Shown: piece after piece, positions 40,467 to 50,349 of the stretch | How positions within the stretch are numbered: the stretch's first letter is position 1 | Layout: every line of letters begins with the position of its first letter | Assembly (NCBI RefSeq): GCF_013401995.1 | Contig: NZ_JACBJI010000005.1 | Span: forward strand, 186,843-250,842 | Length of the DNA: 64,000 bases | Direction of reading: 5' to 3' | Source of the DNA: Flavobacterium agri | Lineage (GTDB): Bacteria > Bacteroidota > Bacteroidia > Flavobacteriales > Flavobacteriaceae | Translations under genes and position numbers: made by a program | Notes under the pieces: generated by a model | What the model was told of the DNA's origin: nothing | Databases searched by the model: none | The model's input: only the letters and a program-made list of their open reading frames with translations

Positions 40467-42461
40467 TCAGAGATTTTCCAGAAGACCGTCATCGACGAGA
40501 TTCGGAAGCGTCACCTTGAGTAAAGGTTCGTGTTCCATCGCACGTTTGATGGCGAAAATAGCCTCGTCGTTCCTTGCCCAGCTTCGTCGGGAAATTCCGT
40601 TGTTCACGTCCCAGAAAAGCATGGATTTCAGGCGCTTGGAAGCTGCTTCAGAACCATCAAGAACCATGCCGAATCCGCCATTTATGACTTCGCCCCAACC
40701 GACTCCGCCGCCGTTGTGGATGCTTACCCAAGTCGCACCACGGAAGCTGTCACCGATGACGTTATGGATGGCCATATCGGCTGTGAAACGAGAGCCGTCG
40801 TAAATGTTCGACGTCTCGCGGTATGGGGAATCCGTGCCTGAAACGTCGTGATGGTCGCGTCCCAAAACCACATATCCGATTTCGCCTTTGGCAATCGCCT
40901 GGTTGAACGCTTCGGCAATTTTGGTGCGTCCGTCGGCATCGGCATATAGAATACGCGCTTGAGACCCGACGACGAGCTTGTTTTGTTGTGCGCCTTTGAT
41001 CCAACGGATGTTGTCTTCCATCTGTTGCTTGATTTCGGAAGGAGCGGTTTTCGCCATTTCTTCCAAAACGGACAAAGCGATTGCGTCCGTTTTCGCCAGA
41101 TCTTCTGGATTGCAAGACGTACAAACCCATCGGAAAGGCCCGAATCCGTAGTCGAAACACATAGGACCCAAAATGTCCTGCACGTAACTCGGATATTTGA
41201 AATCGATGCCGTTCGCAGCAAAAATGTCAGCACCGGCGCGTGAACATTCGAGTAAAAATGCATTTCCGTAATCGAAAAAATATGTGCCTTTCGCTGTGTG
41301 TTTGTTTACTGCGGAAGCATGTCTGCGCAACGATTCCTGAACTTTTTGTTTGAATAATTCCGGTTGTTCGGCCATCATCGCCACGGCTTCGTCAAACGAA
41401 ACGCCTACGGGATAATAACCGCCTGCCCAAGGATTGTGAAGAGAAGTCTGGTCCGATCCCAAATCGATATATAGATTTTCGGAATCGAACTTTTCCCAAA
41501 CCTCGACCACGTTGCCTTGATAGGCGATCGAAACCGTTTCTTTATTCGCTTTCGCAGATTTGACGCGGGTTACGAGTGCATCCAGATCGGTGATGACTTC
41601 ATCGACCCAACCTTGCGAATGGCGCGTGTGGACGGCTTTCGGGTTCACTTCGGCACAAACCGTGATCACTCCGGCGATTTTTCCGGCTTTGGGTTGGGCG
41701 CCGCTCATTCCTCCTAAGCCTGAAGTGACGAACAATTTTCCGCTCAAATCCTCTCCGTTTTTAGCGATTTTGCGACCCGCGTTCATCACGGTGATAGTCG
41801 TTCCGTGTACGATGCCTTGAGGCCCGATGTACATGTAACTTCCGGCGGTCATCTGGCCGTATTGCGTCACGCCGAGCGCGTTGAATTTTTCCCAATCGTC
41901 GGGTTTGGAGTAATTCGGGATCATCATGCCGTTCGTGACGACGACTCTTGGCGCTTCTTTATGCGACGGGAAAAGTCCCATCGGATGACCCGAATACATG
42001 ACAAGCGTCTGCTCGTCGGTCATTTCGGCGAGATATTTCATCGTGAGGCGATATTGCGCCCAATTCGAGAACACCGCGCCGTTTCCGCCGTAAGTGATTA
42101 ATTCGTGAGGATGTTGCGCCACGGCATAATCCAAATTGTTCTGGATCATGAGCATTATGGCTTTTGCCTGTTCGCTTTTCCCGGGATAATCGGCAAGCGG
42201 GCGCGCTTTCATTTCATAATCGGGACGAAGGCGGTACATGTAAATGCGGCCGTAGGTATTGAGTTCGTCCGAAAACTCCTTTGCAAGTACCGCGTGGTCT
42301 TTGTTGTCGAAATAACGCAAAGCGTTGCGGATTGCGAGTTTTTTCTCGTCCGCCGACAAAATTTCCTTGCGTTTCGGCGCGTGGTTGATTTGCGGTTCGT
42401 AAGGTTTCGGCAGAGGCAATATCGAAGGGATTCCTTCTAAAATCTGTTCTTGGAATGTCAT
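40467..42461 (-). CDS. hutU: Urocanate hydratase, 664 aa
   Basis: Second step of histidine degradation: urocanate to imidazolonepropionate, using tightly bound NAD. Recognisable segments include VFSNWAQYRLTMKYLAEM, YSGHPMGLFPSH, TAGSYMYIGPQGIVHGT, SGLGGMSGAQPKA, the active-site region with RWVCTSCNPEDL and the C-terminal HNGGGVGWGEVINGG. It is about 100 residues longer than classic HutU, as in the second, longer subfamily. ATG at 42461 overlaps the DUF5522 gene by 4 nt. The other hut genes are not nearby. Confidence 0.95.
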   Translation of the reverse strand: MTFQEQILEGIPSILPLPKPYEPQINHAPKRKEILSADEKKLAIRNALRYFDNKDHAVLAKEFSDELNTYGRIYMYRLRPDYEMKARPLADYPGKSEQAKAIMLMIQNNLDYAVAQHPHELITYGGNGAVFSNWAQYRLTMKYLAEMTDEQTLVMYSGHPMGLFPSHKEAPRVVVTNGMMIPNYSKPDDWEKFNALGVTQYGQMTAGSYMYIGPQGIVHGTTITVMNAGRKIAKNGEDLSGKLFVTSGLGGMSGAQPKAGKIAGVITVCAEVNPKAVHTRHSQGWVDEVITDLDALVTRVKSAKANKETVSIAYQGNVVEVWEKFDSENLYIDLGSDQTSLHNPWAGGYYPVGVSFDEAVAMMAEQPELFKQKVQESLRRHASAVNKHTAKGTYFFDYGNAFLLECSRAGADIFAANGIDFKYPSYVQDILGPMCFDYGFGPFRWVCTSCNPEDLAKTDAIALSVLEEMAKTAPSEIKQQMEDNIRWIKGAQQNKLVVGSQARILYADADGRTKIAEAFNQAIAKGEIGYVVLGRDHHDVSGTDSPYRETSNIYDGSRFTADMAIHNVIGDSFRGATWVSIHNGGGVGWGEVINGGFGMVLDGSEAASKRLKSMLFWDVNNGISRRSWARNDEAIFAIKRAMEHEPLLKVTLPNLVDDGLLENL

Positions 42462-42637
42462 TTTTTCCTGAATGTATTCGTGTTTTTGTCGTATCCGTAA
42501 GGGCAATGACGGCATCCGCTTCGGCAGCAATAACCGCGCTTGAGATGGTATTTTTCGGTGAACACCTTGAAGCCTTCGGGCGTGAGATAGTAATCTTCGC
42601 CTTCGATTAATTGATTTGCCTGATTTTCGCGTGTCAT
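42458..42637 (-). CDS. DUF5522 small Cys-rich protein, 59 aa
   Basis: Short soluble protein with a probable metal-binding knuckle CCRSGCRHCPYGY, typical of DUF5522, after the stretch YYLTPEGFKVFTEKYHL. ATG at 42637; its end overlaps the hutU start by 4 nt, so the two are co-translated. A -7 box TAAATTTG (minus strand, 42651-42644) ends 6 nt before the ATG. Confidence 0.88.
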   Translation of the reverse strand: MTRENQANQLIEGEDYYLTPEGFKVFTEKYHLKRGYCCRSGCRHCPYGYDKNTNTFRKK

Positions 42638-42643
42638 TAGCCA

Positions 42644-42651
42644 CAAATTTA
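42644..42651 (-). promoter_or_regulatory. -7 element of the DUF5522-hutU operon
   Basis: TAAATTTG on the minus strand, 6 nt before the DUF5522 ATG; the divergent gene starts at 42667, so the whole spacer is 29 nt. Confidence 0.6.
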
Positions 42652-42666
42652 GGATATTTGAAAGCA

Positions 42667-42993
42667 ATGATAGTTATCGTTGCGAAATATTTAATTCCGA
42701 AGGGTTTTGTGGGGTTGACGCTGTTTCCGTTCGTGTTGCTCGGGTCGGAAAAAGGTCGCGACAATGCCGTTTTGCTCAACCACGAACGCATCCATCTTTT
42801 TCAACAACGCGAATTGCTTGTGTTGCCTTTCTTTTTGTGGTACGGATTTGAATATTTGCTGCGTTTGATCCAGTATCGCGATCGGAAGTTGGCTTATAGG
42901 AACATCTGTTTCGAACGTGAAGCCTATGCCAACGAAAAAAGCCCGGACTATTTGAAATCGCGGGCTTTATGGAAGTTTATAAGCTATCTGTGA
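42667..42993 (+). CDS. Small HExxH-containing membrane protein, 108 aa
   Basis: Contains a zincin-type motif His39-Glu-Arg-Ile-His43 in NHERIHLFQQRELL and a downstream acidic motif FEREAYANE about 40 residues on, an order (HExxH...E) seen in membrane metallopeptidases. A hydrophobic N-terminus (VIVAKYLIPKGFVGLTLFPF) and a central aromatic segment (LPFFLWYGFEYLL) suggest membrane association. Very short for a peptidase, so it may be a degenerate or minimal relative. ATG at 42667; the stop abuts the next gene's stop. Confidence 0.75.
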   Translation: MIVIVAKYLIPKGFVGLTLFPFVLLGSEKGRDNAVLLNHERIHLFQQRELLVLPFFLWYGFEYLLRLIQYRDRKLAYRNICFEREAYANEKSPDYLKSRALWKFISYL

Positions 42994-44784
42994 TTATTTG
43001 GTCTCGTTTTTCTTAGGGCGCGAACTGATTTTTTTCGCCTGATTTTGTGTTTCTACATAAGTCGTGAATCCGGCAGGCATTTCGGCAGGCTTGTAATTGC
43101 GTTTCTGCTCTTCCTGAAATTTCACGTTCTCATTGTAATCGACAGGCGGAGGCGTCGCGTATTGGCTGTATTTTCGCGTGTCTCCTTCGCCCCAAACGGG
43201 ATCGTTCCCGAATCTGTGGTCTTGGAAATTCAGGCGTTTTGCCATGATGCGATATGAAAATGCGATGTTCGATGTGCCGCCGTTTTTCTCTTTCACGGTA
43301 AATCCGTCTTTTCCTATTGTCACGTAAAGACCGTTCGAATCGCCTTCTTCCTGAAGAAAGACACTCATCGGATGCGTGTCGTCTATAAAAACGGTTTCGA
43401 TAAACATCGGATCGAGTTTTATTTCGACCGATCCGTTCACAAGTCGCGCGCGTCCGATATCCTCGAACCAAACTCCGGGCGTTTCGGTCACGTAAAGCAA
43501 TTGGTTTCCTTTGCTCGTACCTACACTGGCCGATTTCGTACCGTTTGCGATGACGTGGTTTCCGTTGAAATAACCGCTGTAATTGGAATTGTTCGCACGC
43601 CATCCGACTACCGCGATATCGTTGTTTCCCGTAGGCACGCCGCCGCCGAACCCGATTCCCATAAGGCCGATTCCGTATCCGAAACCATTGTAATTGCCCT
43701 GCACGCCAATTTGACGATTGCCCGAGCCGTTTCCGGAATAGCCGCTTACGCCGATCCTTACGCCTGTCGTGGATGAGCCCGTGTATTGTCCGGTCACACC
43801 GGTTGGCGTATTCGTTCCGGTAGCCGCGCCGAAACTGTTGCCCAAAATTCCCGATCCTACTCCGGAATAGGTAGTTCCTTCGAGAGCGGAATAAGAAGTG
43901 CCCGTATTCGAAGCTTCGGCATAAATGGCAGAGCCTGATGTTTGGTTGTTATAGCCGTTGATGCCGTAGTTGTACGTGGCTGTAGCCGTAGCCGTAAATA
44001 AATCGACTGCATCGGGAGCGGTCGTGTTTACGCCTACTTGCCCTGTCGATAGGATGCGCATGCGTTCGGTTGCCGCTGTCGAGAAGTTGAGCGTGTTTGC
44101 CCCGGAACTCCAAATGCCTGTGTCCGGGTCTGCGTTGAACGAATAGAAAGGCGCGCCCGTGCTTCCCAATCCCATGGCGTAGACTTGCATGGCGTTCGGG
44201 ATGCGGAGCTTTTCCGTCCCATTCGTCGCAAAACCGATATTGGAAGTCGCCGGCATGAACATCCCGGTATTCGTGCTTCCTGTCCAGCTGTAACTTGGGC
44301 CGTTTACCGAACCCGTGCCGTAAGATTGCAGCGTTCCCAACGTATTGCTGATGTTAAAACGGTCGTTCGAATTGGTCTTGAATCGTATGTCTTGGCCATC
44401 TGTCGTACCGATAAAATTCGTTCCCGCAGTCGTTCCTGAATTTCCCAAAAGTGCCCATTGGTTGGTCGTTGCGCTTCCTATTTCTTTCCAGGAAGTGCCT
44501 TGCCAGTAGTAAAATCCGGGCGTGACGTTATTGGGCGAAACTCCAGATGTAGCAATGTTCCAGACAAGCGTCCCGTCAATCGGAGTTCCGCCTCCGTTAG
44601 GGTTTACGACGGGTGCGGATGCGTTTTTTGCAGTGAGGTTCACACGCGGTATCAAAATACCGTTCGTTACCGATGTAATATCCAAAGCACCTTGAGGAAC
44701 CGTGGTGCCTACACCGACTTGCGCCATGACGTTCATCGATACGAAAAACAAGGCGTAACACAAAAGGGGATAGTTCTTCTTCAT
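42994..44784 (-). CDS. Hypothetical secreted repeat protein (fibre-like), 596 aa
   Basis: ATG at 44784 gives a signal peptide (MKKNYPLLCYALFFVSMNVMAQ) followed by VGVGTTVPQGALDI, a start common in flavobacterial secreted proteins that resemble phage tail fibres. The body is rich in Gly, Thr, Asn and Ser with SYSWTGSTNTGMF/FYSFNADPDTGIW repeat-like units; the C-terminus (about 440-596) is a distinct globular region ending in a Lys-rich tail. No sorting domain seen. Function unknown. Confidence 0.75.
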   Translation of the reverse strand: MKKNYPLLCYALFFVSMNVMAQVGVGTTVPQGALDITSVTNGILIPRVNLTAKNASAPVVNPNGGGTPIDGTLVWNIATSGVSPNNVTPGFYYWQGTSWKEIGSATTNQWALLGNSGTTAGTNFIGTTDGQDIRFKTNSNDRFNISNTLGTLQSYGTGSVNGPSYSWTGSTNTGMFMPATSNIGFATNGTEKLRIPNAMQVYAMGLGSTGAPFYSFNADPDTGIWSSGANTLNFSTAATERMRILSTGQVGVNTTAPDAVDLFTATATATYNYGINGYNNQTSGSAIYAEASNTGTSYSALEGTTYSGVGSGILGNSFGAATGTNTPTGVTGQYTGSSTTGVRIGVSGYSGNGSGNRQIGVQGNYNGFGYGIGLMGIGFGGGVPTGNNDIAVVGWRANNSNYSGYFNGNHVIANGTKSASVGTSKGNQLLYVTETPGVWFEDIGRARLVNGSVEIKLDPMFIETVFIDDTHPMSVFLQEEGDSNGLYVTIGKDGFTVKEKNGGTSNIAFSYRIMAKRLNFQDHRFGNDPVWGEGDTRKYSQYATPPPVDYNENVKFQEEQKRNYKPAEMPAGFTTYVETQNQAKKISSRPKKNETK

Positions 44785-44968
44785 AATCCTTTCAATTATA
44801 GTGAGTTGTATAATAAAATTATCTGTTACTAAAATCCTTACACCATAAAATCGATGAACGACGTTGAAACTCGACAAAGGCCTAAAAATCAGGTTTTCGT
44901 AAGATTTTGTTTTGGAAAATGCTGATTTTAAGGGCGTAATGTTGTACTTTAGTAAAAATTTTCTTCCC
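44785..44968. other. Divergent promoter region
   Basis: 184 nt between two divergent secreted-protein genes. A TACTTTAG box near 44946 resembles a -7 element for the plus-strand gene; nothing firm on the minus strand. Confidence 0.35.
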
Positions 44969-46789
44969 ATGAAAAAGACCATTACTTTTCTTGTGATGCT
45001 GTTGTCTGCCGGATCGTTCGCCCAACTTTACGTCAGTCCCAACAGCTACGTGTATGCCAACGACCAGTTGGTGTTCGTCAAGCAAGATGTCAACCTACAA
45101 AACAGCGGGAATCTTTATTTGCGCAATGGTTCGCAATTGCTTCAAGGTGTAAGCGGTACTTCTACGAATTCGGGAGCTGGGAAGCTTTCGGTTTTCCAGG
45201 AAGGTACCGTCGATAATTTTGAGTATAATTATTGGTGTTCGCCTGTCGGAAACGCATCGGCCACATCGGGGAACGAGAATTTCGGGATCACGATGCTCAA
45301 CCAGCCGACTGGATTGATTACGAGCAATGCCGCAACTATTCTTCCGATGAATAATCTTAATGGACAGTCAAATCCGCTTTCGATATCACCATATTGGATT
45401 TACAAGTTCATTACCTCGAACAATTATTCCCAATGGGTTGCCGTGAATTCGGCCTCGACTTTGGCCGCCGGACAAGGTTTTACGATGAAAGGTACGGCTG
45501 GTTCGGATGCGACCACGGTGCAAGGCGTTCAAAATAACCCAGGCGCAAACCAGCGTTATGATTTCCGTGGGAAACCGAATGACGGGGATATCAACATTAG
45601 TGTGGCTTTAGACCAATGGACGCTTACGGGAAACCCATATCCTTCGGCTATCAATCTTTCCCAATTCCTTACGAATGCGACGAATTCTACGGGAATCGCT
45701 TATTTCTGGGAACAGGATAAGACATTGAACACACACGTTTTGGTCGGATATTCTGGCGGTTACGGCGCATATTCACCGGTGACCATGATGGGCCCGGGCA
45801 TTTATACGCCGGCGGTTTTCTATAATTACGACATCAGCGGGACTTTGATTCCCGGATCTACCGGAACGGGAGGCAATTACACGCGTTATTTCAGTCCGGT
45901 CGGACAAGGCTTCATGATTGTCGGAAACGGTGCTGGCCCGACGGTTACGATGAAAAACGAATACCGCGTTTTCCAGAAAGAAGACCCGACTTTGTCTACT
46001 TTCGAAAGACCGGCTTCTTTGAACTCCGTATCTACCGTGGGATATCCGAATTTGCCCGAAATCCCGAACGTCGCCGGATTCGATTATACAACGGTCAGTA
46101 CGGCTCCTGTTCCACAAATCCGTTTTTCCGCTAAAGTGGGTCATGGCATCCGTTCGCTGGTAGCCGCTTTCGATCCTGCCGCCACCGACGGGCCGGATCA
46201 TGCGATGGACGCCCAATCGGGAGATGCGAATGCGATCGATATGTATTTTGCGATGGACAACCGCGAGTACCTTATTTCGGTCATCGATTTCAACATCAAT
46301 AAAACGCTTCCGTTAGGTCTTAGGAATAATGTGCAGACGACGTTCCAGATCACGATGAACGAAATGATCAATTTTGACGGGGCGCAGCACGTGTACGTAC
46401 ACGATAAACTCAACGAAACGTATTTCGAGATTACGAACGCGGTTTACGAAGTGACGATGCCGGCAGGAACAAACACCGACCGTTTCGAGCTCACATTCAC
46501 CGATAGCGCTTTGAGTACGCCGCATCTGGATGCCGACAGTTTTTCTATCGTACAGAATAATCCGAAACAAGAACTCAATATCTCGAATCCGAACCATTAC
46601 GAAATCAAGAACGTGATGCTGTATGACATGGCGGGCAGGCTTATATTCGAAAAGGCCAAACTAGGCGCTTTGGGCGAATACAGTTTTTCTACCGACGGTC
46701 TTAGCGAGGCGGTTTATATAGTGAAAATCATAACGGCCGACAATCGCGATATAGGACAGAAAATATCGGTTTACAGAACCAATAATTAA
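44969..46789 (+). CDS. T9SS-sorted secreted protein, 606 aa
   Basis: Signal peptide (MKKTITFLVMLLSAGSFAQ), then a long beta-rich body (QDVNLQNSGNLYLRNGSQLL; FEYNYWCSPVG; GNPYPSAINLSQF) seen in many large flavobacterial surface proteins, ending in a T9SS type A-like domain (KNVMLYDMAGRLIFEKA). ATG at 44969; a start 57 nt upstream is rejected because it precedes the signal peptide. Substrate or role unknown. Confidence 0.85.
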   Translation: MKKTITFLVMLLSAGSFAQLYVSPNSYVYANDQLVFVKQDVNLQNSGNLYLRNGSQLLQGVSGTSTNSGAGKLSVFQEGTVDNFEYNYWCSPVGNASATSGNENFGITMLNQPTGLITSNAATILPMNNLNGQSNPLSISPYWIYKFITSNNYSQWVAVNSASTLAAGQGFTMKGTAGSDATTVQGVQNNPGANQRYDFRGKPNDGDINISVALDQWTLTGNPYPSAINLSQFLTNATNSTGIAYFWEQDKTLNTHVLVGYSGGYGAYSPVTMMGPGIYTPAVFYNYDISGTLIPGSTGTGGNYTRYFSPVGQGFMIVGNGAGPTVTMKNEYRVFQKEDPTLSTFERPASLNSVSTVGYPNLPEIPNVAGFDYTTVSTAPVPQIRFSAKVGHGIRSLVAAFDPAATDGPDHAMDAQSGDANAIDMYFAMDNREYLISVIDFNINKTLPLGLRNNVQTTFQITMNEMINFDGAQHVYVHDKLNETYFEITNAVYEVTMPAGTNTDRFELTFTDSALSTPHLDADSFSIVQNNPKQELNISNPNHYEIKNVMLYDMAGRLIFEKAKLGALGEYSFSTDGLSEAVYIVKIITADNRDIGQKISVYRTNN

Positions 46790-46794
46790 CACAG

Positions 46795-46819
46795 AGCAGC
46801 TTACGGGCTGCTTTTTTTA
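46795..46819 (+). terminator. Terminator
   Basis: AGCAGC-ttacgg-GCTGCT followed by seven T's. Confidence 0.85.
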
Positions 46820-46823
46820 TGGG

Positions 46824-46831
46824 TAATTTTG
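46824..46831 (+). promoter_or_regulatory. -7 element directly before PLP enzyme gene
   Basis: TAATTTTG ends 4 nt before the GTG start at 46836; the transcript should be leaderless or nearly so. Confidence 0.6.
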
Positions 46832-46835
46832 CGTC

Positions 46836-47732
46836 GTGATCGCGAATCAGGAAATAAAATTGGCTTCTACCGATGTGCGTTTGTTCGTGAAGCGCGAAGA
46901 TTTGCTGCATCCGACGATTTCCGGGAACAAATTTCGCAAGCTCAAGTACAATCTCGAGGCGGCTAAACTTCAAGGCAAGCAAACCTTGTTAACTTTCGGA
47001 GGTGCTTTTTCCAATCACATCGCCGCCGTAGCCGCTGCAGGTAAGGAATACGGCTTCAAAACAATCGGCATTATCCGAGGAGAGGAACTCGCTTCGCAAA
47101 TACAAAATAATCCGACGCTGACTTTTGCCTCACAAAACGGCATGCGGCTCGAGTTTATCAACAGACAGGATTACCGACTGAAATCGGAAGAGGCATTTCT
47201 GGATACACTAGAATCAAGGTTTGGCGATGTTTTCGTTTTGCCCGAAGGCGGGACGAACACATTGGCCGTCAAGGGCTGTGAAGAAATTCTCGATACGCAA
47301 GATTTCGAGTTTGACTATATTTGCAGCGCCGTCGGAACCGGAGGCACGTTGGCCGGATTGGTCAACGCCTCGGCCCAAAACCAGAAAGTGTTGGGTTTTT
47401 CGGCTCTTAAAGGCGATTTTGATTCCGAAAACATAACCCGTTTTTCAACCAAAACCAATTGGGAAATCATAATCGATTACCATTTTGGCGGATACGCAAA
47501 GGTCGATGCAGCGCTCATCGGATTCATAAATCGGTTTTACGACGAAAATAAAATACAGCTCGACCCCGTTTATACGGGTAAGATGTTGTTCGGCCTTGAG
47601 GATATGATCGCCAAAGGACGATTCGCTCCTGGCACGAAAATCCTCGCTATCCACACGGGCGGATTACAGGGAATTGCCGGAATGAACCAACGATTGAAAA
47701 ACAAGAACCTACACATACTATCACATGGCTAA
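46836..47732 (+). CDS. PLP-dependent ACC deaminase/D-cysteine desulfhydrase family enzyme, 298 aa
   Basis: Fold-type II PLP enzyme. Lys32 in [12 protein letters not shown] is the Schiff-base lysine; TFGGAFSNH and the phosphate-binding loop [10 protein letters not shown] are both present. Family members deaminate ACC or desulfurate D-cysteine; which of these it does cannot be told. GTG start at 46836, with no upstream ATG in frame that leaves the promoter intact. The end overlaps the next gene by 8 nt, so it is part of an operon with the glucosaminidase and hemL. Confidence 0.9.
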   Translation: MIANQEIKLASTDVRLFVKREDLLHPTISGNKFRKLKYNLEAAKLQGKQTLLTFGGAFSNHIAAVAAAGKEYGFKTIGIIRGEELASQIQNNPTLTFASQNGMRLEFINRQDYRLKSEEAFLDTLESRFGDVFVLPEGGTNTLAVKGCEEILDTQDFEFDYICSAVGTGGTLAGLVNASAQNQKVLGFSALKGDFDSENITRFSTKTNWEIIIDYHFGGYAKVDAALIGFINRFYDENKIQLDPVYTGKMLFGLEDMIAKGRFAPGTKILAIHTGGLQGIAGMNQRLKNKNLHILSHG

Positions 47733-48606
47733 GAAGCTCTTATTTCTTTTAACCATCCTTTTATTGGCGAGCTGCGGTTCGCAAAAACAAACGTCGTCGA
47801 GTTCAAGGCCGGTCGTGCGCAAACAAACGTCTACCGCCGCTACGCGCAAACCGAGAACGACAAAGCCTGTTACGAGACCGTCAGACAAAACCAAAACCGC
47901 ATCGGGCGACACCCAAACGCTCGAAGCCGTTACACGTGTCAAGGTCACGAACGACATGATTTATGCGTACATCGATCGTTACAAAGGCATTGCCCAGAGC
48001 AATATGTCGCAATACGGAATTCCGGCGAGTATCATTTTGGCACAAGGGATTTTGGAATCGGGAGCCGGAACCGGACCGTTGAGTTCGTCTGCGAACAATC
48101 ACTTCGGAATCAAATGCCACAAAGATTGGACAGGCGAAAGCGTGCGCCACGACGACGATTCGGAACAGGAGTGTTTCCGCAAATACCAAGATCCATCCGA
48201 ATCCTATCGCGACCATGCGCTTTTCCTTACCGGAAGAAGCCGCTACGCCTCGCTTTTCGAATTGGACAAAGACGATTACAAAGGATGGGCGAGAGGCTTG
48301 AAAGCGGCAGGTTATGCGACCGATCCGAAGTATCCCGACAAACTTATAGGTCTTATCGAACGATTCGAGCTAGACAAACAGGACGCGCTCGTTTTGGGTA
48401 AAGATTACATCGCTCCGACACGTCAAACGCCGGTTGCGGAGACTTCGCAGGCAGTTGCCGACAATTCCGATTATTACGTCGTCACGAAAGGCGATACTTT
48501 ATATTCCATCTCAAAACGTTTCAATCTTACGGTCGATGAGCTAAGAAGGCTTAACGATTTGGCAGACAATGCCATTTCAATCGGCCAGAATCTCAAAATA
48601 AAATAA
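47725..48606 (+). CDS. Lipoprotein glucosaminidase with LysM domain, 293 aa
   Basis: Lipobox (LLASC), a Ser/Thr/Lys/Arg-rich linker (about 20-65), an N-acetylglucosaminidase domain (about 75-215, with [26 protein letters not shown] and [15 protein letters not shown]) and a C-terminal LysM domain ([20 protein letters not shown]). A peptidoglycan hydrolase at the outer membrane or periplasm. 8-nt overlap upstream; hemL follows with a 1-nt gap. Confidence 0.93.
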   Translation: MAKKLLFLLTILLLASCGSQKQTSSSSRPVVRKQTSTAATRKPRTTKPVTRPSDKTKTASGDTQTLEAVTRVKVTNDMIYAYIDRYKGIAQSNMSQYGIPASIILAQGILESGAGTGPLSSSANNHFGIKCHKDWTGESVRHDDDSEQECFRKYQDPSESYRDHALFLTGRSRYASLFELDKDDYKGWARGLKAAGYATDPKYPDKLIGLIERFELDKQDALVLGKDYIAPTRQTPVAETSQAVADNSDYYVVTKGDTLYSISKRFNLTVDELRRLNDLADNAISIGQNLKIK

Positions 48607-48607
48607 A

Positions 48608-49894
48608 ATGTTATACCAACGTAGCAGCCAACTATTCGTAGCGGCTGAACAGGTTATTCCCGGCGGAGTCAATTCTCCGGTCCGGGCTTTTCGCGCTGTA
48701 GGCGGAACCCCGATTTTCATGAAAAGCGCAAAAGGTGCGTACCTCACAGACGAGGACAACAAGCAATACATCGATTACATCAATTCCTGGGGTCCGATGA
48801 TTTTGGGTCACGCCCATGAGCCGGTGGTCGAGGCGATTGTTGCCAAAGCCAAACTCGGTACTTCTTTCGGAACGCCGACGGAACTCGAGACCAAAATCGC
48901 CGAATTGGCCGTGAGTATGGTGCCAAACATCGACAAGATCCGGTTCGTGAATTCGGGAACGGAAGCTTGCATGAGCGCCGTGCGACTCGCAAGAGGTTAT
49001 ACCAAACGCGACAAGATCGTCAAATTCTCAGGCTGTTACCATGGGCATTCCGATTCGTTCTTGATCGCCGCGGGAAGCGGAGCGGTCACGTTCGGTACAC
49101 CGAACAGTCCCGGAGTTACCGCAGGAACGGCCAAAGACACAATTCTGGCGCGTTATAACGACTTGGATAACGTATCCGAAATCATCGGTCAGAATCAAGG
49201 TGAAATCGCGGCAATCATTATAGAACCCGTTGCCGGGAACATGGGGTGCATCCCGCCGAAACAAGGTTTTTTGCAAGGTTTGAGAAATCTGTGCGACGCA
49301 AACGGTATCCTTTTGATTTTCGATGAGGTCATGACCGGTTTCCGACTCGCAAAAGGTGGCGCGCAAGAACTTTTCGGGATAAAAGCCGATATCGTGTGCT
49401 TCGGAAAAGTCATTGGCGGCGGATTGCCTGTAGGCGCGTTTGCCGCAAGTAGTGAAATCATGAACTATCTCGCTCCGATCGGCCCTGTTTACCAAGCCGG
49501 GACACTTTCGGGGAATCCGTTGGCGATGGCTGCGGGTTATGCGATGCTTCAGGCGATAAATGCCGATTCCGGACTATTCCAAAGATTGGAAGAAAAGACG
49601 GCTTATCTCGAAAACGGTTTGCGCAAAGTCTTGTCTGAAAAAGGAATTGCGTATACGATCAATCGCGTGGGTTCGATGATTTCGGTACACTTTGATGCCG
49701 ATCCCGTATACGACTTCCAAACGGCCGCAAAAGGCGATAACGAAAGCTTCCGCAAGTTCTTCCACGGATTACTCGAAAGAGGCGTTTACATCGCGCCATC
49801 GGCCTACGAGACGTGGTTCTTATGCGACGCGCTCACATACGAAGATCTCGACGATACGATAAAGGCCGCAGCCGAAGTGGCCGAAACCTTATAA
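48608..49894 (+). CDS. hemL: Glutamate-1-semialdehyde 2,1-aminomutase, 428 aa
   Basis: PLP enzyme making 5-aminolevulinate for haem synthesis. Signatures: [11 protein letters not shown] at the N-terminus, [27 protein letters not shown] and the PLP lysine Lys267 in [15 protein letters not shown]. Normal length, no disruption. Third gene of the operon begun at 46836; a terminator follows. Confidence 0.97.
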   Translation: MLYQRSSQLFVAAEQVIPGGVNSPVRAFRAVGGTPIFMKSAKGAYLTDEDNKQYIDYINSWGPMILGHAHEPVVEAIVAKAKLGTSFGTPTELETKIAELAVSMVPNIDKIRFVNSGTEACMSAVRLARGYTKRDKIVKFSGCYHGHSDSFLIAAGSGAVTFGTPNSPGVTAGTAKDTILARYNDLDNVSEIIGQNQGEIAAIIIEPVAGNMGCIPPKQGFLQGLRNLCDANGILLIFDEVMTGFRLAKGGAQELFGIKADIVCFGKVIGGGLPVGAFAASSEIMNYLAPIGPVYQAGTLSGNPLAMAAGYAMLQAINADSGLFQRLEEKTAYLENGLRKVLSEKGIAYTINRVGSMISVHFDADPVYDFQTAAKGDNESFRKFFHGLLERGVYIAPSAYETWFLCDALTYEDLDDTIKAAAEVAETL

Positions 49895-49897
49895 AAC

Positions 49898-49928
49898 AAA
49901 AAATCCCGCCTTGTGAGCGGGATTTTTT
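49898..49928. terminator. Bidirectional terminator
   Basis: AAAAAATCCCGC-cttgtga-GCGGGATTTTTT between convergent genes. Confidence 0.9.
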
Positions 49929-49943
49929 TATTCATGAAATCTC

Positions 49944-50270
49944 TTAGTGAGTCAATTTTTCGAGAAGCGCTTTGTTTGCACGCAATTTCTCCATTTGAGC
50001 AGGCTCCAAAGTACCTTCGATCTTGCGCTCCATGATAACGGAAACTTCTTTCTTTCTCTCGGCACTTAGGTTGGGATCAGCCATCATTTCGTGCTTGTAC
50101 TGGAAAAGTTTGCTGAAATTCTCCAAGTCTGAGCTGTTAAGCTTTAGGTAATCTACAAGCTCGACGGCTTCCTGACGACCTTTAGATTCTGGCGACACTT
50201 TCTTGTCCTGAGCTTGGGCAGAAAGGCTGAAAGCCAGCATAAACGTGAAAATAGCGAGTATTTTTTTCAT
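49944..50270 (-). CDS. Small secreted protein, 108 aa
   Basis: ATG at 50270 gives a signal peptide (MKKILAIFTFMLAFSLSAQAQ) and a helical, charged mature part (KKEVSVIMERKIEGTLEPAQM). It looks like a Spy/CpxP-like or small helical periplasmic protein, but is shorter. It lies 79 nt downstream of the Spy-like gene on the same strand and is similar in style, so the two may be co-expressed. Confidence 0.8.
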   Translation of the reverse strand: MKKILAIFTFMLAFSLSAQAQDKKVSPESKGRQEAVELVDYLKLNSSDLENFSKLFQYKHEMMADPNLSAERKKEVSVIMERKIEGTLEPAQMEKLRANKALLEKLTH

Positions 50271-50349
50271 TTTGGAATTTGTTTTTTCGTGAAAAATAGA
50301 TTCCAAATCTAACGGATTAAATCCAAAGGGCAAAATTTATTTTTGTGTT

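Noticed and set aside
42461..42791. N-terminal extension of urocanate hydratase to 774 aa
   Set aside because: The extension is an Arg/Ser-rich translation that runs antisense through the DUF5522 gene region; HutU starts at MTFQEQILEGIPS.
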